Under the pieces are notes generated by a model. It searched no databases. It saw nothing but the letters and a program-made list of their open reading frames with translations, and was not told where the DNA came from. A stretch of DNA of 10,078 bases from an uncultured bacterium (lineage in GTDB: Bacteria > Spirochaetota > Brevinematia > DTOW01): positions 1 to 10,078 of the forward strand of contig CALFVP010000047.1 of the NCBI GenBank assembly GCA_937928175.1, in the 5' to 3' direction. Below are positions 1 through 5,945 of the stretch, piece after piece. The translations under genes were made by a program, and so were the position numbers. How positions within the stretch are numbered: the first letter of the stretch is position 1; every line of letters starts with the position of its first letter.

Positions 1-570
1 AAAGATATTGATAACCCTGATAATTTAATTCCAATACTATCAACTTATCTCCTACCTAAAGAATTAGAAATACCTGTAAAGATTGCTTTAATATCCATTC
101 CATTGTCTGGTGCAGACGTAATACTAATAACTTTAACATCCTTAATATCGAAAAACATACTATCTCTAATTTTTGGAGAAAAGGAAATTTTCAAAAACAT
201 TTGGTTTATAAGGGTGATTGCTATTTTATCGATTACAATTTCAACCTACATAGCAATAGTAGGTAAAAGCATAATTCCTATGCTTCTTACAGCGTACAAA
301 ATATTTTCCTCAACTGTAGTTCCTATAATATTCATATCGATATTATCCAAAATGCTAAACATTGAAATCAAAGTAAACAGTGTAAAAAAAATAATAATAT
401 CGTTACTTCTTGTGCTTTCATCAAGTTACATAGTCTTAGCAGAGTTAGTACAACAAACATTAAGATTCCAGAATTATAACTTATACATTCTAGGAATAAT
501 GATTATTAGCATTGGAATACTAGTTTTTTCAAAAAACTATACTAGATATCGTCAACAATCCTTATCATAA
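1..570 (+). CDS. Sodium:solute symporter family protein, C-terminal part (5' end outside window)
   Basis: The frame is open from base 1 and ends at TAA (568-570), giving 189 residues of a longer protein. A TTG at 103 lies inside the conserved region and is not the likely start. The visible part is strongly hydrophobic, with about five membrane segments (roughly residues 25-50, 68-86, 90-116, 130-148 and 160-176). Residues 4-48 have the look of the SSS/SSF family core: an Asp-Asn-Pro-Asp followed by Leu-Ile-Pro, then a helix containing Ser-Gly-Ala-Asp where the family usually has Ser-Thr-x-Asp-Ser. In this family the helix after that point helps form the sodium site. Such proteins import a small solute (sugar, amino acid, carboxylate or similar) with Na+ across the cytoplasmic membrane; the substrate cannot be told from this part. 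Its last 29 bases overlap the 3' end of the converging hom gene. The family call rests on pattern recognition of a partial protein. Confidence 0.7.
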   Translation, partial: KDIDNPDNLIPILSTYLLPKELEIPVKIALISIPLSGADVILITLTSLISKNILSLIFGEKEIFKNIWFIRVIAILSITISTYIAIVGKSIIPMLLTAYKIFSSTVVPIIFISILSKMLNIEIKVNSVKKIIISLLLVLSSSYIVLAELVQQTLRFQNYNLYILGIMIISIGILVFSKNYTRYRQQSLS

Positions 571-1831
571 CACCTTGTCCTTTAACCACCTTTAAATTAT
601 TTATTTCAGAAAGAGCTTTAACGAGATCTTTTTCTTTTGCATGGTGAGTAACCATAACAAGAGGAACAAATTCATGGGGGCTTACCTCTTTTTGTATGAC
701 TGCTGCTATACTTATGCCGTTATCTCCTAGTATTTTTGATATAGCACTTAAAACACCAGGCCTGTCAATAACCGAAAACCTTAAATAATACCTTGAGTAT
801 ATATCACCTATTGACTTTACTTCTCTTTTTCTGATTTCTCTAACCTTTCTAACGACTTTAGAATCTGAAATACTCAATGCAATTTCGACTATATCCGATA
901 CAACTGAAACAGCTGTAGGATACCTACCGGCACCTTTTCCATAGTACATAGAAATACCGAGATTCTTGCTTTCAACTAAAACTGCGTTATATTCCTCTCT
1001 AACAAAAGCAAGCTGATTGAACTTACTTACCAAAGCAGGATGAACTCTAACTTCAATTAATCCATCATCATCCATTTTAGCAATACCAAGAAGCTTTAAA
1101 ACAAATCCCAACTCGTAAGCATACTTAACATCTTCTAAGGATATGTTCCTTATACCTTCAATATAGATAGAATTAAAATCTACAGAAGTATCGAATGCAA
1201 GTCTAGATAGTATTGAAATCTTATGAGCAGTATCTATACCATCTATATCAAAGGAAGGATCAGCTTCAGCAAAACCTAATTCTTGTGCTCTTTTAAGTGC
1301 TTGAGAAAAATCCATATTTTCTTCAAACATTTTAGTTAATATAAAGTTTGTTGTGCCGTTAAGTATACCTAAAATTTGATCAACTCTATCACCAATAAGG
1401 CTATCCCTTAAAACCCTTATTATTGGTATACCACCAGCAACACTTGCTTCAAAACCTATTAAAACACCTTTCTGCTCAGCTAAGGAGAATATTTCACCAC
1501 CTTTCTCAGCTAAAAGTGCTTTATTTGCAGTTACAACATTTTTACCAGCATTTATAGCCTTTGTTATAATATCAAAAGGTACATCTATACCACCAACAAG
1601 TTCAACAACTATATCAACTTCTTTGTCATTTATAATATCATTGTAATCAAAGGTCTTTTTAGCGTAAAGTATTTCAACACCTGTACCTCCAAAATTTTTA
1701 CTAGCAACATACTTAAGTTCTATATTAACTCCTGATCTTTCCTTTATAAGATCTCTATTCTTTTGAAGAATATCAACAACTCCTCCACCAACAGTACCAA
1801 ATCCCACAACGCCAACAGTAACCTTTTTCAT
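542..1831 (-). CDS. hom: Homoserine dehydrogenase with C-terminal ACT domain
   Basis: 429 residues, the usual length of single-function bacterial homoserine dehydrogenase. The enzyme reduces aspartate semialdehyde to homoserine with NAD(P)H, the branch leading to threonine and methionine. The N-terminus is a Rossmann fold (residues 1-130) with the nucleotide loop GFGTVGGG at 10-17. The catalytic domain (about 130-325) has NGTTNFIL at 158-165 and the family signature around 186-207, including Asp200 and Lys204, which match the catalytic Asp/Lys pair. GKGAGRYPTA follows at 298-307. Residues about 348-427 form an ACT domain (RPGVL at 357-361), the usual site for end-product (threonine) feedback. 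The ATG at 1829-1831 is chosen because the Rossmann strand starts right behind it. No Shine-Dalgarno is seen, and a candidate promoter sits so close that the message may be almost leaderless. It lies 105 bases downstream of leuA. It ends at TAG inside the convergent symporter gene. Confidence 0.97.
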   Translation of the reverse strand: MKKVTVGVVGFGTVGGGVVDILQKNRDLIKERSGVNIELKYVASKNFGGTGVEILYAKKTFDYNDIINDKEVDIVVELVGGIDVPFDIITKAINAGKNVVTANKALLAEKGGEIFSLAEQKGVLIGFEASVAGGIPIIRVLRDSLIGDRVDQILGILNGTTNFILTKMFEENMDFSQALKRAQELGFAEADPSFDIDGIDTAHKISILSRLAFDTSVDFNSIYIEGIRNISLEDVKYAYELGFVLKLLGIAKMDDDGLIEVRVHPALVSKFNQLAFVREEYNAVLVESKNLGISMYYGKGAGRYPTAVSVVSDIVEIALSISDSKVVRKVREIRKREVKSIGDIYSRYYLRFSVIDRPGVLSAISKILGDNGISIAAVIQKEVSPHEFVPLVMVTHHAKEKDLVKALSEINNLKVVKGQGVMIRIVDDI

Positions 1832-1839
1832 AAGAATCT

Positions 1840-1869
1840 ATTTTATACAAAACTATGGAATTTACTCAA
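1840..1869 (-). promoter_or_regulatory. Candidate promoter of hom
   Basis: On the minus strand, TTGAGT (1864-1869) is followed after 16 bases by TATAAAAT (1840-1847), a fair sigma-70-type match. Transcription would start about 0-4 bases before the hom ATG, which agrees with the absence of a ribosome binding site. In AT-rich DNA such matches arise by chance, so this is tentative. Confidence 0.35.
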
Positions 1870-1936
1870 ATTAAAACGTCAAAAAACATCAAGAATACTA
1901 TTTCATTGTAAGAAAATTAACAACAAAATTCCCAAT

Positions 1937-3469
1937 CTAAGGTAAATTCACCTGACTATTTCTGTAGTAAAGGACTTTATTTATAGCGTTTAGGTATGCC
2001 TTAGCACTTGCAACTATTATATCTGTATCGGTACCGTGACCTGAAAAAGACATATTGTCACTGTGTATGGATAAGTTAACTTCACCTATAGCATCCTTAC
2101 CAGAAGTAACCGCATGTACACTAAAATCATCAAGCTTTATACCCTTAATTCCAACTATTTTATCAATAGCTTTAAACGTAGCATCAACAGGACCATTACC
2201 TATAGCAGATTCAACGTATTCCCTATTCCCTTTCTTCAAAACAACAGTAGAAGTTGGTAGAAGTTTATCACCTGATATTATCTGAACACTCTGCAAATTG
2301 TATACAGATTTAGAATCATCAATATTTTGAGAAAAAATAGTCAACAAATCCTCTTCATAAACATTCTTTTTCTTATCTGCTATTTCCAAAAATTTCTTAT
2401 ACATCTCTTCAAATTCTTCATCTGAAGAATAGGTTATTCCAAGTTCTTTAAACTTTACTTTTAAAGCATGTCTACCAGAATGTCGTCCAAGTATTATCTC
2501 TGATGATGATCTACCAACATCTTCAGGTTTCATTATCTCGTAAGTTTGCTTATGTTTTATAACTCCATCTTGGTGTATTCCAGATTCATGTGCAAAGACA
2601 TTCCTACCTACTATTGGCTTATTGTAAGCAAGTGGTAACCCTGTGATAGATACTAAAAGCTTACTTGTTTTGTATATTTCCTTAGTGTTGATGTTTGTAT
2701 AAAACGGATAAATATCATTTCTGACGTTTATAGACATTACAACTTCTTCGAGTGAAGCGTTACCAGCTCTTTCACCTATACCATTAACGCTTACTTCAAC
2801 TTGCTCAGCACCTGCAAGTAAAGCAGACAAAGAATTAGCAACAGCAAGACCTAAATCGTTATGACAATGAACACTTATTATAGCTCTATCACCAATTACT
2901 TCCTTTATTGACTTGACAAGATTGTAAAACTCGAAAGGTGTAGTATACCCAACAGTATCAGGAATATTTACCGTTGTAGCACCTGCCTCAACTACTGCTA
3001 AAAAAACTTCTTTTAAAAAGTTAATATCACTTCTTGTAGCATCCTCTGCAGAAAACTCAACATCATCTAGAAGTGATTTTGCATACCTAACAGCATTTAC
3101 GGCCATCTTCAAAACTTCATCAGGCTTTTTTTTCAATTTATACTCCATGTGAATAGGCGAAGTTGCAATAAACGTATGAATCCTTTTCTTTTCAGCGTTT
3201 TTAATAGCATCATACGCCACCTTTATATCGTTCTCAACAGCTCTAGCAAGAGCAGCAATAGTAACTCCTCTAACCTCTTCACTTATAATCTTAACACCTT
3301 CAAACTGAATAGGCGAAGAAACTGGAAAACCAGCTTCAATTATATCTACCCCCAAATGTGAAAGTTGCTTTGCAAAAACTAACTTATCCTCAGAAGACAT
3401 ACTAGCACCTGGCGATTGCTCTCCATCCCTTAAAGTAGTATCAAATATATAAATCTTCTTCTTCTCCAT
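1937..3469 (-). CDS. leuA: 2-isopropylmalate synthase
   Basis: 510 residues, typical of the bacterial long-form enzyme. It condenses acetyl-CoA with 2-oxoisovalerate, the first committed step of leucine synthesis. The TIM-barrel catalytic domain starts with FDTTLRDGEQSPGASMS (9-25), giving the catalytic Arg14 and metal-binding Asp15. The other metal ligands are visible: HCHND (His201, His203) and Asn237 in GERAGNA. FAHESGIHQDG at 292-302 is the second family signature. The C-terminal regulatory domain (about 395-505) has GNGPVDATFKAI (424-435) and HGTDTDI (478-484), so leucine feedback is expected. The relative citramalate synthase (isoleucine route) shares this layout, but the active-site segments here read as LeuA. 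Start ATG at 3467-3469 has a ribosome site AAGGTG (3478-3483), 8 bases upstream. No leuB, leuC or leuD is next to it, so the pathway is split. It sits between the LexA-like gene and hom, all on the same strand. Confidence 0.95.
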   Translation of the reverse strand: MEKKKIYIFDTTLRDGEQSPGASMSSEDKLVFAKQLSHLGVDIIEAGFPVSSPIQFEGVKIISEEVRGVTIAALARAVENDIKVAYDAIKNAEKKRIHTFIATSPIHMEYKLKKKPDEVLKMAVNAVRYAKSLLDDVEFSAEDATRSDINFLKEVFLAVVEAGATTVNIPDTVGYTTPFEFYNLVKSIKEVIGDRAIISVHCHNDLGLAVANSLSALLAGAEQVEVSVNGIGERAGNASLEEVVMSINVRNDIYPFYTNINTKEIYKTSKLLVSITGLPLAYNKPIVGRNVFAHESGIHQDGVIKHKQTYEIMKPEDVGRSSSEIILGRHSGRHALKVKFKELGITYSSDEEFEEMYKKFLEIADKKKNVYEEDLLTIFSQNIDDSKSVYNLQSVQIISGDKLLPTSTVVLKKGNREYVESAIGNGPVDATFKAIDKIVGIKGIKLDDFSVHAVTSGKDAIGEVNLSIHSDNMSFSGHGTDTDIIVASAKAYLNAINKVLYYRNSQVNLP

Positions 3470-3477
3470 AATTTAAG

Positions 3478-3483
3478 CACCTT
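3478..3483 (-). promoter_or_regulatory. Ribosome binding site of leuA
   Basis: AAGGTG on the minus strand, 8 bases before the ATG. It supports the chosen start, which also puts the barrel's first strand directly after four charged residues. Confidence 0.65.
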
Positions 3484-3493
3484 AACATGTATA

Positions 3494-3522
3494 AATTTAA
3501 TTAACAGAAATACCTATTTCAA
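3494..3522 (-). promoter_or_regulatory. Candidate leuA promoter with overlapping palindrome
   Basis: On the minus strand, TTGAAA (3517-3522) and TAAATT (3494-3499) are 17 bases apart. A perfect inverted repeat GAAATA-CC-TATTTC (3507-3520) lies in the spacer and overlaps the -35 box, where a repressor could act. The -10 box is weak. Position between two genes makes a promoter plausible, but read-through from the LexA-like gene is also possible. Confidence 0.3.
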
Positions 3523-3532
3523 GTTAAGAACA

Positions 3533-3553
3533 AAAAATCTAGATAAGATTCTT
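3533..3553 (-). terminator. Weak candidate terminator hairpin at the end of the LexA-like gene
   Basis: On the minus strand AAGAATCT pairs with AGATTTTT (8 pairs, one of them G-U) around a 5-base loop, at the end of the coding sequence and the TAG, running into a T tract. The stem is short and AT-rich, and its 3' arm takes up part of the T run, so termination would be inefficient at best. Confidence 0.22.
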
Positions 3554-4171
3554 TATAATTGAAATTATCCTACCAACAATAAGAGCATTACTACCACCTA
3601 CAGGTATAACACCTTTCTTTGTTTTTATAGCAAAGAATTTATCAATTTTAGCAATACTTCCTAAAACCAATCTGTTATCGTACAACGCTAAAACTTTGCT
3701 ATCTTCCGGAAAATTCGAACCCTTAAACACAACAATTATATCACCATCATTAACATGTACATCCAAATAGTTATCAATACTACCTACCTCCGTAACCCTC
3801 AACATAAAAACTTCTTCCCCATCATTACAATCTATACCAAAAATGTAAGGAGAAATAGACACACTTTTTTCAAAATCATCTAATTTGAAATACTTTTTAA
3901 ACTTTGAAATGCTCCTATAAATATTAACATGAAAGGTAACCGAAGATTCAAAACCAGATTTCTGAGTTAAAACGATACCTCTAGGAATATTTTTCCTAAT
4001 CTCAATATACCCTTTTTTTCTAAGCTGCTCCAACCTTTGAGCAACACTTTTTATATTAATTCTTTGATTTTTAGCAATCTCTTGATAAGTAGGAGCAAAT
4101 GAATTTTTTTTAATGTAATCTATTATAAATTCCAATGTTTTAGATTGCTTTAGCGAAAGATCATCCCACAT
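3539..4171 (-). CDS. LexA-like transcriptional regulator, probably without self-cleavage
   Basis: 210 residues, the usual LexA length. Residues 3-69 match the LexA winged helix-turn-helix well: a LxxxQxxxLxFI start, APTYQEIA at 26-33, a recognition-helix region at about 39-51, then GYIEI (54-58) and PRGIVL (63-68). Residues about 103-208 resemble the LexA/S24 C-terminal fold, with LRV (124-126), NDGDIIVV (141-148) where LexA has DGDLLxV, and a final strand VGRIISIIKN. The self-cleavage parts look lost. No Ala-Gly or Cys-Gly bond is seen in the linker (70-102). The only serine near the nucleophile position, Ser131, is about three residues further from the GD motif than in E. coli LexA. The position of the general-base lysine appears to be Gly171. 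It is therefore likely a DNA-binding dimer using the C-terminal fold for pairing. The gene has its own candidate promoter covered by an imperfect palindrome. Ribosome site is weak (AGG, 5 bases before ATG). True LexA cannot be excluded without a structural alignment. Confidence 0.75.
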   Translation of the reverse strand: MWDDLSLKQSKTLEFIIDYIKKNSFAPTYQEIAKNQRINIKSVAQRLEQLRKKGYIEIRKNIPRGIVLTQKSGFESSVTFHVNIYRSISKFKKYFKLDDFEKSVSISPYIFGIDCNDGEEVFMLRVTEVGSIDNYLDVHVNDGDIIVVFKGSNFPEDSKVLALYDNRLVLGSIAKIDKFFAIKTKKGVIPVGGSNALIVGRIISIIKNLI

Positions 4172-4182
4172 AAAACCTAACA

Positions 4183-4205
4183 GTATTCTAAATCAATTTA
4201 AATAC
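4183..4205 (-). promoter_or_regulatory. Candidate operator: imperfect 23-base palindrome before the LexA-like gene
   Basis: On the minus strand the arms are GTATTTAAATT and ATTTAGAATAC around a central G; 8 of 11 positions are symmetric, with the outer GTATT/AATAC exact. It covers the candidate -10 box, 12 bases before the start codon, where an autorepressor would bind. This is inference from position and symmetry; AT-rich DNA gives many weak palindromes. Confidence 0.3.
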
Positions 4206-4214
4206 ACTTAACAA
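4185..4214 (-). promoter_or_regulatory. Candidate promoter of the LexA-like gene
   Basis: TTGTTA (4209-4214) and TAGAAT (4185-4190) on the minus strand, 18 bases apart. Transcription would start only a few bases before the ATG at 4169-4171, as also predicted for hom. Confidence 0.38.
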
Positions 4215-4223
4215 TTAAAAAAT

Positions 4224-5048
4224 TCATATCTTGACGAAAAACTCTACACCACTACTAAATCCATTAACGTAACCAAAACCAAACTTAAATTTTGCATAAA
4301 AATTGACCATAAGCAAACTAAAAAACACTTCCAAATTCAACAGATTACCAACTCTAAAAGTATTACTTAATCCAAATTCAAAGCTATCATAAAAATACAT
4401 TACCCCTAACCCCAAAGCAGGAGTAAACCTAAAAAACTCAAGATCCAGACTACTCATCCCCCCTAACAAAAACTTAAAACTACCAATTTTATAAAAAAAG
4501 TCAAAACAAAAATCCAAAGGATCCATTAAAAATCTTAAAGGAATATACTTAGTAGTGTAAACACCTAAACTAAAATTTTTCAAAACAGCAAAATATTCCA
4601 AACTATCTTTAATAACACCTAAAGAGTAAACATCAAAAGAAATCAAAAATTTCCTATAATCCAAAATGTACTCATAAGAAAGTTTAACCATTCCTCCAAA
4701 AGATCTTCCTAAAAGTTTCAACTTAAACAAATTAAAGTACAAACCAACATCACCTACATTAATAACTTCCTCAATGTATCCAGAATACCCATAAATAGGT
4801 ACATTAAACAAACTATTAAACTCAACACCTAAAGATAAGAAGGAATTAAATTTGTAAAAAAAGTCTGTATAAATCCCTTCATTCTTATACAAAGCAGAAA
4901 GGAAAACATAGTTATCATCAGATACCAAAACATCATACTTACTAACTCCAAATACAAGCACTGTAAAAAACAAAAACATTGTAACCAAAAAATACCTTTT
5001 CACACCATAATAAAAAACAATCAATCCCAATCTTTTCAAATAAAACAT
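4224..5048 (-). CDS. Unrecognised secreted protein, probable outer-membrane beta-barrel
   Basis: 274 residues from the ATG at 5046-5048. I do not recognise a family. A hydrophobic stretch (residues 20-36) following Lys17-Arg18 looks like a signal peptide, with possible cleavage near FGVS-KYD; there is no cysteine there, so it is not a lipoprotein. The rest is very rich in Phe, Tyr, Leu, Gly and Val with alternating polar/nonpolar stretches, few charges, and a C-terminus of FFVKI. This pattern suggests a beta-barrel of the outer membrane but is not proof. The start is uncertain. The ATG lies 1 base after the recR stop and would be translationally coupled. A GTG at 5001-5003 would instead give a classic signal peptide beginning MKRYFL, but has no ribosome site. 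It is the last gene of the cyclase-orf88-recR run. The coding strand is G+T-rich, which may itself explain part of the Phe/Val/Gly content. Confidence 0.6.
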   Translation of the reverse strand: MFYLKRLGLIVFYYGVKRYFLVTMFLFFTVLVFGVSKYDVLVSDDNYVFLSALYKNEGIYTDFFYKFNSFLSLGVEFNSLFNVPIYGYSGYIEEVINVGDVGLYFNLFKLKLLGRSFGGMVKLSYEYILDYRKFLISFDVYSLGVIKDSLEYFAVLKNFSLGVYTTKYIPLRFLMDPLDFCFDFFYKIGSFKFLLGGMSSLDLEFFRFTPALGLGVMYFYDSFEFGLSNTFRVGNLLNLEVFFSLLMVNFYAKFKFGFGYVNGFSSGVEFFVKI

Positions 5049-5049
5049 T

Positions 5050-5661
5050 CTAATACTCTATTTTACTTCTAGACTTTATAGCCTTAGAAAGAGTGAAAGG
5101 ATCAGAATATTCAATATTCCCCCCCATAGGTATACCTTTAGCAATAGATGTAAAGGTAAGGTTAATATTCATTTTTCTCACAATTGACACTATAAAAGAT
5201 AACGTTGTTTCTCCCTCTGCATCTGGGTCCAAAGCAAAAAACAATTCTTTTACATTATTACTAACTATTCTACTGATAAGTTTGTCTATTGATATATCCC
5301 TTGGGCCAATTCCTTCTATTGGAGAAATAACACCACCCAAAACATGGTAAACACCGTTAAATTCTTCTGTTTTTTCTATCACTAAAACATCGTTAGGTTT
5401 TTCAACAACGCATATAATTTGCTTATCTCTATCGCTAGAAGAACATATTTTACAAGGATCAGAATCCGAAACCATTCCACATTCAGAACATACTTTTATT
5501 TCACTTTTTACCTTTGAAAGAGAATTCAGAAGTTTTTCAATAAAATCACTCTTAGAAACAACAATAAAAAAAGCAATTCTTTCAGCAGTCTTAGGACCTA
5601 TACCTGGTATTTCATTAAGAATTTTAACTAAATCTTCTAAACTTTTAGGTAAAATATCCAT
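5050..5661 (-). CDS. recR: Recombination mediator protein RecR
   Basis: 203 residues, full length for RecR. With RecF and/or RecO it loads RecA onto SSB-coated single-stranded DNA at gaps, in the cytoplasm. Domains in order: helix-hairpin-helix at about 14-33 (EIPGIGPKTAERIAF), a four-cysteine zinc finger (Cys58, Cys61, Cys70, Cys73), and a Toprim domain from about 81 with Glu87 and the acidic LDPDAEGE at 144-151. The family more often has TNPTVEGE at the latter place, so this is a slightly more Toprim-like variant. IPMGG (177-181) and a C-terminal helix complete the family pattern. The start ATG (5659-5661) has a good ribosome site AGGGAAG (5667-5673), 5 bases upstream. It follows orf88 by 17 bases and is followed by the secreted-protein gene after 1 base. 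The common dnaX-ybaB-recR arrangement is absent. Confidence 0.96.
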   Translation of the reverse strand: MDILPKSLEDLVKILNEIPGIGPKTAERIAFFIVVSKSDFIEKLLNSLSKVKSEIKVCSECGMVSDSDPCKICSSSDRDKQIICVVEKPNDVLVIEKTEEFNGVYHVLGGVISPIEGIGPRDISIDKLISRIVSNNVKELFFALDPDAEGETTLSFIVSIVRKMNINLTFTSIAKGIPMGGNIEYSDPFTLSKAIKSRSKIEY

Positions 5662-5678
5662 ACTATCTTCCCTAAACT

Positions 5679-5945
5679 TTATAAATCAATATCTATACCT
5701 ATAAAGTTTTTAGAGTAGAAATGTATTATTGCTTTTTTCAATTCTTTAGGATCCAAATCATCACCGTGTAACTTTTTAATTTTGCCAACAATGTAAGTAA
5801 TGAAAGGATGAAGGGTTTCTAATTTTTCTAACTCTCTGGTTCTGGACTTGTGTATGAGATCTAAATACAAACTTCTAGCTTTAAGATCACTTTGAATTAT
5901 TTTCTCTATCGAGTAAGAGATATCTTTATAATTAGCCATAATCAT
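5679..5945 (-). CDS. Small unrecognised protein between cyclase and recR
   Basis: 88 residues, no family recognised. The sequence is highly charged and probably mostly helical, with no membrane segment, signal peptide or cysteine. A Lys/Glu-rich middle (33-43) is followed by a segment around LHPFITYIVGKIKKLHGDD (45-63) and DPKELKKAIIHFYSKN (65-80). It sits in the place where ybaB often precedes recR, but it does not read like YbaB. The gene looks real: its ATG (5943-5945) overlaps the cyclase stop as ATGA, and a strong ribosome site AGGGGAGA (5951-5958) lies 5 bases upstream. A second in-frame ATG two codons later is less well spaced. Co-translation with the cyclase and recR is expected. Function is unknown; a cytoplasmic, possibly nucleic-acid- or partner-binding protein is only a guess. 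Confidence 0.75.
   Translation of the reverse strand: MIMANYKDISYSIEKIIQSDLKARSLYLDLIHKSRTRELEKLETLHPFITYIVGKIKKLHGDDLDPKELKKAIIHFYSKNFIGIDIDL

Noticed and set aside
103..105. TTG as the start of the symporter gene
   Set aside because: The frame is open from base 1 and family-like sequence lies upstream of the TTG, so the gene begins outside the window.
1832..1936. Terminator or leader peptide/attenuator between leuA and hom
   Set aside because: No stable hairpin, T run after a stem, or short peptide with regulatory codons could be found in the 105 bases.
1937..3469. Citramalate synthase instead of 2-isopropylmalate synthase
   Set aside because: The shared fold makes it possible, but the catalytic segments and the full regulatory domain read as LeuA. 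Substrate assays would be needed to exclude it fully.
5679..5945. YbaB/EbfC, the usual neighbour of recR
   Set aside because: The sequence lacks the Met/Gln-rich N-terminal helix and the central pattern of YbaB; only the position matches.
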